64,000 nucleotides of DNA from Bathynomus jamesi (GCA_023014485.1 JAJOZX010000922.1:625001-689000), one strand, 5' to 3'; positions 33,810 through 44,249 are shown, numbered from the stretch's first letter. Numbers and translations: made by a program. The notes: generated from the sequence alone by a model not told the origin.

Positions 33810-34210
33810 CTGGGCATAAGTGAAGTCGAATGTATGTTAATTCACCGATGAAGTTGGGTAATTTCGTCTGTTTGTAAGGTGAAACCTTGCACAAAAAATC
33901 TAGTGAAACTTTTATTGTCCGAAAAAAGATATGTTGGTCCTGGTTAGGTTAGGTTAGTTAAGGTTTGGTTAGGTTTGGTTAGGTTAGGATAAATTAGCTG
34001 GTTAATGATTTAACAGAAACCACCGTTCGAGCCCTCCCTTACGACCGAAACACTTATTACGCCCTTTTCAGTTCGATGGCACTAAGGTTAGGTTAAATTA
34101 AATTAGATTCGTTTCATTATCGTTTTAAATATACTAGCTAAAGTGGGCCCGACGGACCCATTTAGCTAGACTTGTGGTGCTGGGTCCTGCGGTTCCCTAA
34201 TTACTGGGGA

Positions 34211-34360
34211 ATCAATTATTCAGTCAATAAAGCTATAGAAAGGAACTCAGCCATAAAAATCTTAAGCTTCACAAATCTTGATACAATGGGTTCGTATGTG
34301 AAGCTTGAGATTTTCATTGCTGCGTTCTTTTCTATAGTTTTATTGACTGAATAATTGAAA
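34211..34360. repeat. Inverted repeat (hairpin)
   Basis: CAATTATTCAGTCAATAAA with CTATAGAAA and CTTAAGCTTCACA at the left is mirrored at the right by TGTGAAGCTTGAG and TTTATTGACTGAATAATTG. Arms are about 65 bp. It could be a short foldback element. Confidence 0.8.
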
Positions 34361-34455
34361 AGAACGCGGCAATGAAAATCTTAACGCGCGAGAGTAAAAA
34401 CTTGAAACAAAGCAAAGCGCATTTATTTCTATGTTCAGAATCACTTAATAGTAAA

Positions 34456-34657
34456 GGATCACCTGAAGATCATGGCCCCGGCCTTCTTTAGTTAGCTTTA
34501 TAAGGCTAACTAACGAAAATATCACGACCTAACCTAACCAATCGTCAAGGGCGTACAGTTGACCTAACGATTGGTTAGGTTAGGTCGTGATATTTTCGTT
34601 AGTTAGCCTTATAAAGCTAACTAAAGAAGGCTGGGGGCCATGATCTTCAGGTGATCC
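34456..34657. mobile_element. Palindromic MITE with perfect 8-bp TSD
   Basis: Ends GGATCACCTGAAGATCATGG and inverse, flanked by ATAGTAAA (34448-34455 and 34658-34665). The two halves are nearly perfect reverse complements. Confidence 0.94.
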
Positions 34658-34719
34658 ATAGTAAATACTGTACATGGTGTCTACGGACAGGACTGCCTTT
34701 TCATAGTATAGATAGAAAA

Positions 34720-35053
34720 AGACAGATCAATTTTAAAAAGTTGGTACTTCGCTGAGGTACAGAGACATTGGAGAAATGAGTTTGGAACATTACCACCATC
34801 ACGGGTAACAATTACAAGATTACGTGATAAGTTTGAGACTGACGGAACAGTGCAAAACGTCAACAAAGGCCGATCTGGAAGACTTCGCACTTCAACTGAC
34901 AATGAAAGTGTTGAGACCGTGTTACAGGCCTTCACAAACTCTCCAAATAAGTCTACAAGGCAATGTTCTCGTGAGACTGGTGTTTCTAAATCCAGCGTTC
35001 ATCGCATTTTGTGACGTGAAAAGTGGAAATCGTACATACCTAGACTGCTCCAT
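34720..35053 (+). pseudogene. Mariner transposase, N-terminal half
   Basis: DNA-binding half of the DD41D transposase: PPSRVTITRLRDKFETDGTV, then a GRSGR-type linker and STRQCSRETGVSKSSVHRIL, followed by a stop and then [13 protein letters not shown] up to the insertion point. An in-frame TGA follows VHRIL at about 35012. The closest relative in the window is at 8784-9694. Confidence 0.85.
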
Positions 35054-35766
35054 TAGGGTGTGTCAATTTTGTCAACTTTTTTCAAATAAATTTTGGTAGT
35101 GAAAATATAGTGTCTTTCATGTCAAAACTTGAAATTGGCCAATCAAAATGAAATAAAATAACCCTTACCTACATCAATTTTACCTTAAAGTTTCAGAAAT
35201 TGACTCTTTTACTAAATAATAGGACATAAATTGATTAACTATTCATCTGTCACAGAATTATCCCACTGATCGCATATGGAGTGTTTTCAAGGTCATATAG
35301 TTGTTGTACAATGTACAAGTCACAACATGAATAGAACTGTCCCTCACTCTCAGTTGCCTCTTAGATGTCATAGACGGTGGTTTGCTGTTATTGCTCTTGT
35401 ACCTACTTCATAGTTATTCTACTAGACGAATACTACAGTTTAACTGTAAGTATGGATTATTGATTATTACAATTATTTATTATTATCATATTCTTCTGTC
35501 TAATTATGTTGTAATCCCATGAAATATTTTTTTATTGAATTTTAGAGCATCGAATGACTAAACTTTGAAACATCGTAATTGATATAAAACACTTAAATGT
35601 TTTTCTTTCTCTTCAGATATTCCTAAGACGCCAAAATTGAAGACAAGAGGTCAGTCGTCATGCCACTTGAGCCTGTTAGTCAGTACAGGCAAGGAGCTTC
35701 CCGTATCAGAACTACCAACAGTGCGAGACATGCTGAGACTAGGGTTACTCCTTCGTGAACAAAATA

Positions 35767-37043
35767 TCAGGTTATCCCATAAGTAATGTCGTTTTTTACG
35801 ATAGATTAAGTTTAAACTAGTCCTACTCGGTTTAAGCATAAATTTTCCGAAGGTTATATCTAATAGGAGATCTATCGTGTTTCGCTACATACTTTACAGA
35901 CCTTGACCAGTGAAGACGTGTGTTTTGCTTTATGTGAACCCCTCATAAACATGGCGGTATCAGAAGAGCATATCAGGCATATAATGCTTTACGAGTTCAA
36001 AAAAGGGAATAGTGCTACTGAAGCAACGCGAAACATTCAGGACGTTTATGGCAACGACATTCTGCATGTGAGGAAATGTCAAAGATGGTTTCAAAAGTTT
36101 AGGAATGGTGACTGCTGTTTGACGGATGCAGCACGCTCTGGACGCCCTGCTGAGTTTGATGATGACCTGCTGTTAGCCGCACTTGAAGAAGACTGTTCAA
36201 CAACTGTCGAAGAATTGGCCCAGAAACTCAATTCATCCCCGTCCACCATCCATCGACATTCGCAGCAACTCGGGAAAGTGCCTAAGTTAGGAAAATGGGT
36301 GCCACATGAATTGTCGGTCGACAATCTGAGGGTGCGGATAAACATTAGCACAGCTCTTCATTCCCGTGAACTCCAAGATCCGGTTTTGCACCGTTTAGTG
36401 ACTGGTGATGAAAAGTGGACACTGTACCAGAATTTTAAGCGCTGTCGACAGTGGGTTTGTGCCGGAGAACCAGCGACACCACAGCCAAAACCAAATCTTC
36501 ACCCTCGGAAGGTGTTGCTTAGTGTTTGGTGGGATAAAGGTGGTGTAATACATTTTGAAACCTTACCACACAACCAAACAATCACCGCTCAAGTCTACTG
36601 TCAATAACTGGATCGATTGAACACTGCACTAAAAGAAAAGAGACCTTCTTTGGTTAATCGGAAAGGAATCGTGTTCCACCACGACAATGCACGTCCTCAT
36701 ACCGATCGGATCACTTCTGCAAAAATTGAAGAGCTTGGGTGGGAAAAACTTCCACATCCTCCAGACCTTGCGCCTTCAGATTATCATCTCTTCAGGAGTC
36801 TGCAAAACTATCTTGACGAGAAACAGTATACTTCTTTAGATGACCTGCACACCAGTCTCTACGTTTTTTGTCTCAAAACCGCCTGAATTTTATAAACATG
36901 GCATTGAAAAGCTTGCAGGACGTTGGCAGAGTGTCATTGATTCCGATGGAAAATATATATTAGATTAAAAAGTTTCAGTTGAGTTTTTTTTTTGTCCTTC
37001 AAATTCCGATCTAAAAAACGACATTACTTATGGGATGACCTGA
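35767..37043 (+). mobile_element. Near full-length mariner (DD34D), copy 2, nested
   Basis: 1277 bp, ends TCAGGTTATCCCATAAGTAA and inverse, with TA on each side. It lies inside the coding part of the hAT-like element and is nearly the same length as copy 1 (6655-7934). Confidence 0.95.
35903..36886 (+). pseudogene. Mariner transposase, DD34D copy 2, stop plus small deletion
   Basis: The frame 35903-36607 carries the DNA-binding domain and TGDEKWTLYQN (first catalytic aspartate). A TAA at 36605-36607 replaces the CAA codon seen in copy 1. The frame resumes at once and holds HHDNARPHTDRI, but PPYSPDLAP has become PPDLAPSDYHLF through a 9-bp deletion. The spacing between the second and third aspartates is therefore 31 instead of 34. 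The extreme C-terminus is also out of frame. It is inactive, through lesions different from those of copy 1. Confidence 0.92.
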
Positions 37044-37045
37044 TA

Positions 37046-37663
37046 CAAAGGATAGAAGGAACTACACAGAGAAAGAGCTCATAAGGGAAAATGATTCCCC
37101 CTCTTCTGCATCAGTGGAAAAAAGCTAGTGTGTTATTCAAACCACCTGTACTCAATCAGTATAGAACTATTGAGCTAAAATTAACAAAGCTGTGGCACAA
37201 AGCAGTTGAGACATCACTTGGTGAAGGAAAACTAGCAAAGAAAAATAAATTTCTGCACACACTTGATACTCTTCTTGACATTTTTAACTGTCAGTGTCCC
37301 ATAGAGTTGTGTTCTGAAGCCAATTGTACTCCCTCATGCAGAAGAGAACCTCACCCTCACATTGATTGTCGCTGTCCTCGTGAGAAGAAGATCCCTGTTT
37401 TGGAGCTGGCTTTCATAAAGGCGCAGAGAACAAAGGCAGGAGGCCAAGGAAGTATGCAGATTGGTTAGGCAGATTATTCAGAAACCAAAAAACAGATTGT
37501 TATTGCTAAGAAAAAAGAGAAAATCCGAGAGAGGGAAGAAAGGAAGAAAAAGAAGAGTGAAGAAGCCACCCAAAGAGATGAAGAGCTCTATCAAGAGGTT
37601 TCTCACTTCTTTGAAAGCTCTTCAGATGAACAGAAAGAAGCAACATCAGATGATAGCTCCAAA
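37046..37663 (+). pseudogene. N-terminal region of the hAT-like transposase, disrupted
   Basis: After the nested mariner the protein continues with IELKLTKLWHKAVETS in the frame 37091-37468, then a cysteine-rich stretch (FNCQCPIELCSEANC). A stop lies at 37466-37468. A conserved-looking PRKYADWL is readable one frame over, so two small compensating frameshifts are likely near 37440-37470. The original frame then resumes (ADYSETKKQIVIAKKKEK) and runs without a break into the large frame at 37664. Upstream of the mariner, 35615-35764 encodes VSTGKELPVSELPTVRDMLR, which aligns with the start of the copy at 51508. Confidence 0.75.
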
Positions 37664-39280
37664 ATGCCATCTGAACCTTCGCCGAAGAGAATGAAATACA
37701 ACACTAAAGACATCTCAAACATTGCCCTTGCCAGTATTCGCCACCATACGGGGCTACGAGAGACTGCAGAGATTGCCACTGCCGCTTGGATAGATGCAGG
37801 CCTCATCAGCCGAGAGGATACATCCTTAGTGATAGATCATAATAAGATAAGAAGGGCACAAGAAAAAATAATGAAGGAAATATCTGGTCAGCATGAAAAA
37901 GATTTGAAGGAGGAAGGTCTCTCTTGCCTTTTGTTTGATGGAAGAAGGGATGACACAAAAGTTCTCCTAGAGGTAGAGGGAATGGACAGAAAGTTTCCCG
38001 GTCTCATCAAAGAAGAACACTACTCTGTGTGTTCCGAACCTGGTGGCCGCTATTTGTTTCACTTTGTTCCTGAAGCAGAAGTAGAAGGCAAGAAACATGC
38101 AGAGGCAATTGCTGATCAAATAATATGTTGGCTTCAAGAAAGAAGACTTGACAGTTCACGGCAGGCCGTTGGTGGAGACTCAACTGCGGTGAACACTGGA
38201 TGGCAGGGCGGTGTTATGACGCATTTAGAGAAAAAACTTGGAAGAAGGCTTGTTTGGATTGTATGTGATTTGCACACAGAGGAACTACCTCTTCGTCGTC
38301 TCATCCAGGAACTTCATTGTCCTACAAAGAGCAACAACAAGTGGTCAGGCCCCCTTGGCAACATGCTAGATGAAGCAACGGAATTAGAAATAAATACAAA
38401 ATTTCCAAAGGTCGAAGTAGGCCCTACCCTTCCAGTGTTGTCTGAAGAAGTTATTAAAGACCTCAGCACGGATCAATCTTACGCTTATCGTATTGTTCAA
38501 GCAATCAGATCAGGAGAGTTGCCTCAAAATCTGGCCCTCTTGGAGATTGGACCCGTAAGTCACAGTCGTTGGTTAACTACAGCGATTCGTTTCTGCAGGA
38601 TTTGGGTTTCCAAACATGCACTGAAGGGCAAAATTCTACAGAATTTGTTGATTGTTGAATTTATTATTGGGTTTTATCTTCCTCGCTGGTTCAATGTAAA
38701 ACTTAATCCAATGTGGATGGAGGGGCCCAACCACATCTTGTTTCAATTACAGCTACTGAGAACCCAAAGGAAAGTAGTGGTGGACATCGTGTTACCTGTA
38801 GTGAGAAGGTCCGCTTGGTATGCTAGGCCAGAGGCAGTTTTGCAAGCAATGCTCTGCAGCCGATGTACCACAGAGCGAACTGAGGCTGTGGAAATCATTC
38901 TAAAGCTCAGAGGAACATCACTAGATGATGACCAGCTGGGAGACTGCTTTGTTCAGACAAGGAAGGTACCTCCGATAAACGTCAATGCCACGAAATTGTC
39001 AGAATTAGTTAACTTGAGTTCAAAAGTTTTGGAGCCACCACTGACATGTATAACAAACAAAGATTTAACACAACTTAAAGAGGCCCCAATGCAATTGCCA
39101 AAGTGGTCTTCTCACACTCAGAGTGTGGAGAGATGTGTGAAAATGGTCACAGAAGCAGCTAGTCAAGTTTACAGTCACGAGAGGCGAGAAGGCTACATCA
39201 AAGCGCAAGTAGCAAGCCGAATGCTGATGTCAAGGAACAGCAGCAAAAAGGACATGACTGCATTCGTTACTTTCAAATAA
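37664..39280 (+). CDS. hAT-like transposase, long open frame (538 codons)
   Basis: The largest intact frame in the window, open upstream to 37469. Landmarks by residue: D92 in LLFDGRRDDTK, D172 in GGDSTAVNTG, C201 and H204 in CDLHTEELPLRRLI, R302-W303 in SHSRWLTTA, and E489 in HTQSVERCVKMV. That order (D, D, CxxH, RW, then E in a VER motif) is that of hAT transposases with an RNase H-like fold, although overall likeness to ordinary hAT proteins is weak. The glutamate of VER is the usual third catalytic residue. The TAGGG ends and 8-9-bp duplications agree. The function is inferred to be cut-and-paste transposition; an alternative is a co-opted protein, but the nested mariner breaks its 5' part. 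The start ATG at 37664 is simply the first in the frame. Confidence 0.78.
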   Translation: MPSEPSPKRMKYNTKDISNIALASIRHHTGLRETAEIATAAWIDAGLISREDTSLVIDHNKIRRAQEKIMKEISGQHEKDLKEEGLSCLLFDGRRDDTKVLLEVEGMDRKFPGLIKEEHYSVCSEPGGRYLFHFVPEAEVEGKKHAEAIADQIICWLQERRLDSSRQAVGGDSTAVNTGWQGGVMTHLEKKLGRRLVWIVCDLHTEELPLRRLIQELHCPTKSNNKWSGPLGNMLDEATELEINTKFPKVEVGPTLPVLSEEVIKDLSTDQSYAYRIVQAIRSGELPQNLALLEIGPVSHSRWLTTAIRFCRIWVSKHALKGKILQNLLIVEFIIGFYLPRWFNVKLNPMWMEGPNHILFQLQLLRTQRKVVVDIVLPVVRRSAWYARPEAVLQAMLCSRCTTERTEAVEIILKLRGTSLDDDQLGDCFVQTRKVPPINVNATKLSELVNLSSKVLEPPLTCITNKDLTQLKEAPMQLPKWSSHTQSVERCVKMVTEAASQVYSHERREGYIKAQVASRMLMSRNSSKKDMTAFVTFK

Positions 39281-39523
39281 AGACTCTGAATGATATCTTA
39301 TTGCCACTTTAAATGTTGATAGGATGTTTGCGCACATTTGTTATTTTGTTACGAATTTACAAAAAAATGGAATTTTTGAATTAAAATTGATGTAGGTAGG
39401 AGTTATTTTTTATTGTTTTTGAAGCAAGGATATTATTTTGTATGCCAAATGATTACATTAAATTGCTACCAAATCACATGATTTTCGATTTAGTCATTTC
39501 ACCCCCAAAATTGACACACCCTA

Positions 39524-40216
39524 CTGCTCCATGCAATGAATGAGGACGATCCAGATCGTCGAAAAGAATTTTGCGAGTGGTTTTTGCACATGTGTGATGA
39601 AAAACAATCTTTTCCTGATTTCATTGTTCGTTCCGATGAAGCCACTTTCAAACTTAATGGTACTATCAATCGACACAACTGTGTGTAGTGGGCCACCGAA
39701 AATCCAAACGTAACAGAAGAACAAGTACTTAATCAACCAGGAGTGTCAGTGTGGTGTGGTCTGTCTTCCAGAGGACTGATAGGGCCATTTTTCTTTGAGG
39801 ACACTGTCACAGGTGCTGCTTACTTATCAATGCTGCAAGACAACATTGTACCTTCAATCAGAGCTCTTTTTTTGGAAGAAGTGTGTTGCTTTCAACAGGA
39901 TGGCGCGCCACCACATTACCACAATGACGTTAGAAATTTTCTCAATGTTTGTTTTCCTAGAAGATGGATAGGACGTAGGGGATGTACGGAGTATCCACCA
40001 CGATCTCCTGACTTAACACCCTTAGACTTTTACTTGTGGAGCACTCTGAAGAACACTGTGTATGCTGAAAAACCAAGGACACTACAGGCCTTGAGACACG
40101 AAATTGAAATAGCCTGTGCCAACATTCCACTCCGAAAAGTATGCCGATCTGTTGCGCCCCGTTGTCAAGAATGTATTGATGCTAGTGGCGGACATTTTGA
40201 ACATTTAAAACATTAA
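39524..40216 (+). pseudogene. Mariner transposase (DD41D), C-terminal half
   Basis: Continues the protein from 35053: [18 protein letters not shown], then [13 protein letters not shown] with the first aspartate, a TAG stop near 39687, then an open 157-codon frame 39743-40216. That frame has CCFQQDGAPPHYHND (second aspartate) and PPRSPDLTPLDFYLW (third). There are 41 residues between the second and third. It ends ASGGHFEHLKH. At least two stops inactivate the whole gene. Confidence 0.9.
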
Positions 40217-40377
40217 AGTAAGCAGCACAACCATGAAGGTATTGACACTGCTGGCTGATATTTCGAACATTTAAACATTAAAGAAGCTTATTTGCTATCT
40301 ATTTACTATCCGCCTATTTTGCTTATTGATATATATGTTAATATGATGTGTAAGCATTTTTTTGGGACAATCATATA

Positions 40378-42159
40378 CCGTATGTCCCACAAAAAAGTAC
40401 ACCCAACTTTAGATTGTACTAACTCCTCCAAAAATTGAGATATTTTGGATCTGTTTGTTTGATTTAATATAGCAAATTATTCTTTGTTAACGTTCAAATT
40501 TATTCATGTTTAAACGATTTAGTGTTTAAGCATCTGCTTTTAACTGAAGGGTACAACAAAATGGATTGCGCAAAATTGGTCAATGAAAAAATAATGTGTG
40601 TGCTATCGATGTAATGAAAAGACAAATACATAATAATAGGTACTTTAACATAATTTTAATAAGATACAAAGCAGATTTTTCTTTATTCCTTATTGCAAAA
40701 GTTATGCTTAGTTTCGTTTTCTTTCAACATGACCGCCATTCCTATCGATACAAATCTGGAGTCGAGTTCTCATCTTCCCCATCACTCTTTTGATAAGATC
40801 TGGATTGTCTTTTAACAAGTTGATTTCAGCTGTGATGCGAGTCCTCAAATCATCTAAATTGATAGGTTGTGATGCAAATACTCTATTTTTCAAATGACCC
40901 CATAAAAAGTAATCACGCGGGGTCAAGTCAGGGCTTCTGGGAGGCCATTCAATGTCATGGCCTGTAGCAATTACTCTTTGGTGGAAGACTTCCTGCAAGC
41001 GTTCCTTCACAATAACTCTCCTGTGAGCAGGAGCTCCGTCTTGCACCCACCAAATACGATTAAATCGGTTTCCATAAGTAATACGTATTTGTGGAAGGAT
41101 TTCTCGGTCTATCATTTCTAGGTAAGCTTCACCATTTAGATTACCATCGTAAAAGACCGGGCCAATTAACGCTCCATTACTGCACAGTCCTACCCAGAGA
41201 GACAGTTTTTGTCTAGAGTTATTCTTTTCGTAGATATGATTGTCAGGTGGATGATTTTTTGGTGCATACTGACGGCAGATTTATCTGTTCACTAGACCAT
41301 TCATAAAAAAGGCCGCCTCATCTCCAACCACTAATTGTTCCGTGAATCTTTCTGGTTTTTCAAGAAACCAGTGGGCAAATCTTAGGCGGCGAGGTAGATC
41401 TCCTTCAATGAGTTGATGTCGAATTTCCATTCTGTATGGGTACAAATTCAAATCCTCACGAACTATTCGATGAAATGACATGCGTGAGAGTTCTGTACCA
41501 TTTCGCCTGGTGGACACTTTTGGATGTCTCTCTAATAAATGCCGAACATGCTGAATGTTCTCGTCTGTTCTTGCCGTCTTCGGATGGCCTGAACGTCCTT
41601 TGTTCAAATTGAGGACCGTTCCTTCTTCTTTGTATTTCCGAACATTCTTCAAAATTGTATGTTTAGTTGGAGGAGCTCTATCGGGAAATTGCAGTTCGAA
41701 GGTATTCTGAACTTGTTTTAAGCTTTTAGTTTGCAGATAAGTTGTGACCATGAGAACGCGCTGCCTTCGTGTAAACTGCATGATAAGGGTTTCAAAGTTA
41801 TTTATAAATTTAGTAATTCAGATTCTTCATTTATATGTATGACTCGTATCTTAGATACAAAAGTTCGAATTATTTAAAAAAAATATTTGCAATATCCTTC
41901 GACATAAAAAGTAGCACATTGGTTAAAGCAAGAGGAGCTATCTGGCTGGGAGAAATGATCATTCCGCGCAACCCATTTTGCTGTACCCTTCAGTTAAAAG
42001 CAGATGCTTAAACACTAAATCGTTTAAACATGAATAAATTTGAACGGTAACAAAGAATAATTTGCTGTATTAAATCAAACAAACAGATCCAAAATATCTC
42101 AATTTTTGGAGGAGTTAGTACAATCTAAAGTTGGGTGTACTTTTTTGTGGGACATATGG
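40378..42159 (-). mobile_element. DD41D mariner with ~195-bp inverted repeats
   Basis: 1782 bp. Left and right ends are near-identical reverse complements over about 195 bp (40378-40572 and 41965-42159), starting CCRTATGTCCCACAAAAAAG. TA flanks it. The insertion sits at the TA that also ends the mariner at 34673-40373. The long inverted repeats are unusual beside the short ones of other mariners here. Confidence 0.93.
40708..41781 (-). pseudogene. Mariner transposase (DD41D) with a single internal stop
   Basis: The frame starts MQFTRRQRVLMVTTYLQT at 41781 and runs through the DNA-binding domains and a GRSGHPKTARTDENI linker to the first aspartate in VVGDEAAFF. A TAA at 41281-41283 is the only in-frame stop. 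The same frame continues through WWVQDGAPAHRR (second aspartate) and PPRSPDLTPRDYFLWG (third, 41 residues on). It ends NGGHVERKRN at 40708. The full length would be 357 codons. Apart from this stop the protein looks complete, suggesting recent activity of the family. Confidence 0.92.
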
Positions 42160-42688
42160 TATATATATATATATATATATGATGAATAAAACCACGAAGG
42201 AAAGGAAACACAAAATGGTGCTCAAGCGCTTTCGTCTAATGACATCCTCAGGAACACTGAAGTACATAAAAAAAGGTTACAGCCTATATATAGGTTACAG
42301 AAAGAAAAAAAAGAGAAAAAATAATAAACATACACACACACATATATATACATATACATACATATCTATATATACAAATACATACAACATACATACATAC
42401 ATATATATGCAATAAACAGAGAAGTAAAAATAAAAAATTAAAATTAAAACCTTAAAGGATTACCAGTGAGGCGTACAGATTTGTAAGGAAAAATATCGAT
42501 TTTAGCACAAGATCAAATGGATTATAAAAATACAAATTTATACTGGAACTCTGCCCGGGTTTTAACACACTGCTGCCTATGGTCAGGTTTCGATATATAT
42601 AAAAAAAAATAATAATAATAAATAATAAAAATAATAATAATAATAAAAATAAAATGCAAATTAAAAGTTAATAAAGTAGCAGACAAGT

Positions 42689-43510
42689 TTACCAAAGATT
42701 TAATGTTTTACCCTTCTTATCTAAATCTGTTTTAAAGGAATTCAAAATAACAGGATCGAGTTGAAAAAGACCTTTGCTTATGTTGAAGTTATTTGAAAGT
42801 TGGATAATGGCAGACTCAAGAATATTTCTATTAACAATGTTGCTTGAATGGAATAAAACTGAAGCATTATTCCAATCAATACAGTGGGCTAACTCTGACA
42901 AATGGACAAAAAGGGCACTGGACAACTGTCCTGTTCTAACGGAATATTGATGCTGTTTTATACGTGTGTGCAAATCCTTTCCCGTCTGACCTATGTAAAA
43001 GGAATCACATTGTTTACAGCCAATTTTATAGATAATGCCTGAATTATTGGTAGGGCTATTTTTTACTATGATATTTTTCACAATATTGTTATATGAAAAT
43101 ACTACATTAATATCCAAAAGTTTAAGTACATTAGCAATGCCTAAAAAGCCCGGGAAAAATGGAAGTACTAAAATATTTTTTGACAAAGTGCGAGTGTTAA
43201 TATTGACACGATAGAAAGTTCGTTTTGCCTTGTTGAGACAAGATTCCATAAACGCAGATGGATAACACAAATCACTTCCAATACCGTTGATTTTTTCCAA
43301 TCCGGCATCGATGTATTCCGGACTGGCGATCCTAAGGGCGCGGAGAAACATTGATGAAAATATGGCCTTCTTAGTGGGGGTATCATGTCCCGAGTAAAAG
43401 TGTACGTAGGACAAATTGTTTGTCGTTTTCCGATAGATACTAAACTTAAAACCTGGGCTTTCCCTATGTACACGCACATCCAAAAATGGGATTGAATTGT
43501 CTTGCTCCAC
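42689..43510 (-). CDS. Penelope-like reverse transcriptase C-terminus with GIY-YIG endonuclease
   Basis: 273 codons, open upstream of the ATG to about 43574, where the palindrome spacer begins. Residues 1-150 match the end of a Penelope reverse transcriptase (NSIPFLDVRV, YPSAFMESCL). The endonuclease follows: GIIYKIGCKQC at 158-168 with Y161 and the C165/C168 pair, FYIGQTGKDLHTR at 171-183 with Y172, G174 and R183, and H187. It nicks target DNA for retrotransposition in this class. The polymerase core is missing, so the piece is 5'-truncated although its frame is clean. Confidence 0.92.
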   Translation of the reverse strand: MEQDNSIPFLDVRVHRESPGFKFSIYRKTTNNLSYVHFYSGHDTPTKKAIFSSMFLRALRIASPEYIDAGLEKINGIGSDLCYPSAFMESCLNKAKRTFYRVNINTRTLSKNILVLPFFPGFLGIANVLKLLDINVVFSYNNIVKNIIVKNSPTNNSGIIYKIGCKQCDSFYIGQTGKDLHTRIKQHQYSVRTGQLSSALFVHLSELAHCIDWNNASVLFHSSNIVNRNILESAIIQLSNNFNISKGLFQLDPVILNSFKTDLDKKGKTLNLW

Positions 43511-43588
43511 TTCTAAAGTAAACTTAATGGAGGGGACTTGATCATTTAACTGAAGGAGGAAGCTATCCAGGTCACGATATTTTCATCA

Positions 43589-44249
43589 ATGTTTCTCCGC
43601 GCCCTTAGGATCGCCAGTCCGGAATACATCGATGCCGAATTGGAAAAAATCAACGGTATTGGAAGTGATTTGTGTTATCCATCTGCGTTTATGGAATCTT
43701 GTCTCAACAAGGCAAAACGAACTTTCTATCGTGTCAATATTAACACTCGCACTTTGTCAAAAAATATTTTAGTACTTCCATTTTTCCCGGGCTTTTTAGG
43801 CATTGCTAATGTACTTAAACTTTTGGATATTAATGTAGTATTTTCATATAACAATATTGTGAAAAATATCATAGTAAAAAATAGCCCTACCAATAATTCA
43901 GGCATTATCTATAAAATTGGCTGTAAACAATGTGATTCCTTTTACATAGGTCAGACGGGAAAGGATTTGCACACACGTATAAAACAGCATCAATATTCCG
44001 TTAGAACAGGACAGTTGTCCAGTGCCCTTTTTGTCCATTTGTCAGAGTTAGCCACTGTATTGATTGGAATAATGCTTCAGTTTTTTCCATTCAAGCAACA
44101 TTGTTAATAGAAATATTCTTGAGTCTGCCATTATCCAACTTTCAAATAACTTCAACATAAGCAAAGGTCTTTTTCAACTCGATCCTGTTATTTTGAATTC
44201 CTTTAAAACAGATTTAGATAAGAAGGGTAAAACATTAAATCTTTGGTAA
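43589..44249 (+). pseudogene. Second arm of the Penelope palindrome, frameshifted
   Basis: Repeats the protein at 42689-43510 on the opposite strand, starting MFLRALRIASPEYIDAELEK and including the whole GIY-YIG region (GIIYKIGCKQC to KQHQYS). One missing C near 44053 shifts the frame after HLSELA, giving a premature stop at 44107; the original frame can be followed to TAA near 44247-44249. The difference shows that the two arms have begun to diverge. Confidence 0.9.

Larger units (their letters stand above)
33476..34455. other. Spacer with small repeats, no gene
   Basis: Contains the minisatellite at 33587, (GT)n near 33766-33807, short TTAGGTTAGG runs near 33945-33990 and the hairpin at 34211-34360. 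Confidence 0.55.
35054..39523 (+). mobile_element. Divergent hAT-like transposon, copy 1 (TAGGGTGTGTC family)
   Basis: Perfect 18-bp inverted ends TAGGGTGTGTCAATTTTG. The flanking duplication is CTGCTCCAT, 9 bp (35045-35053 and 39524-39532). Because it sits in a mariner coding region, the empty site can be read and holds one CTGCTCCAT. It carries a long protein on the plus strand, interrupted by a mariner (35767-37043). Splice-like signals lie at about 35438 (GTAAGTATG) and 35614 (TTTCTCTTCAG). A decayed relative is at 50977-54090. Confidence 0.93.
34673..40373 (+). mobile_element. DD41D mariner split by a hAT-like transposon
   Basis: The left end is CATGGTGTC after TA and the right end is GGGACAATCA before TA. 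The transposase runs N-terminal half at 34710-35053 and C-terminal half from 39533. The host sequence is colinear once the insert (35054-39523) and one copy of CTGCTCCAT are removed. Its right TA borders the next mariner directly. Confidence 0.85.

Noticed and set aside
35438..35614. Host gene intron upstream of the 538-codon frame
   Set aside because: Splice-like signals exist, but the exon on both sides lies inside the transposon ends, so any intron belongs to the element.
37664..39280. Single-copy host gene
   Set aside because: It lies between perfect 18-bp inverted ends with a 9-bp target duplication and has a decayed relative at 51.5 kb with similar ends.
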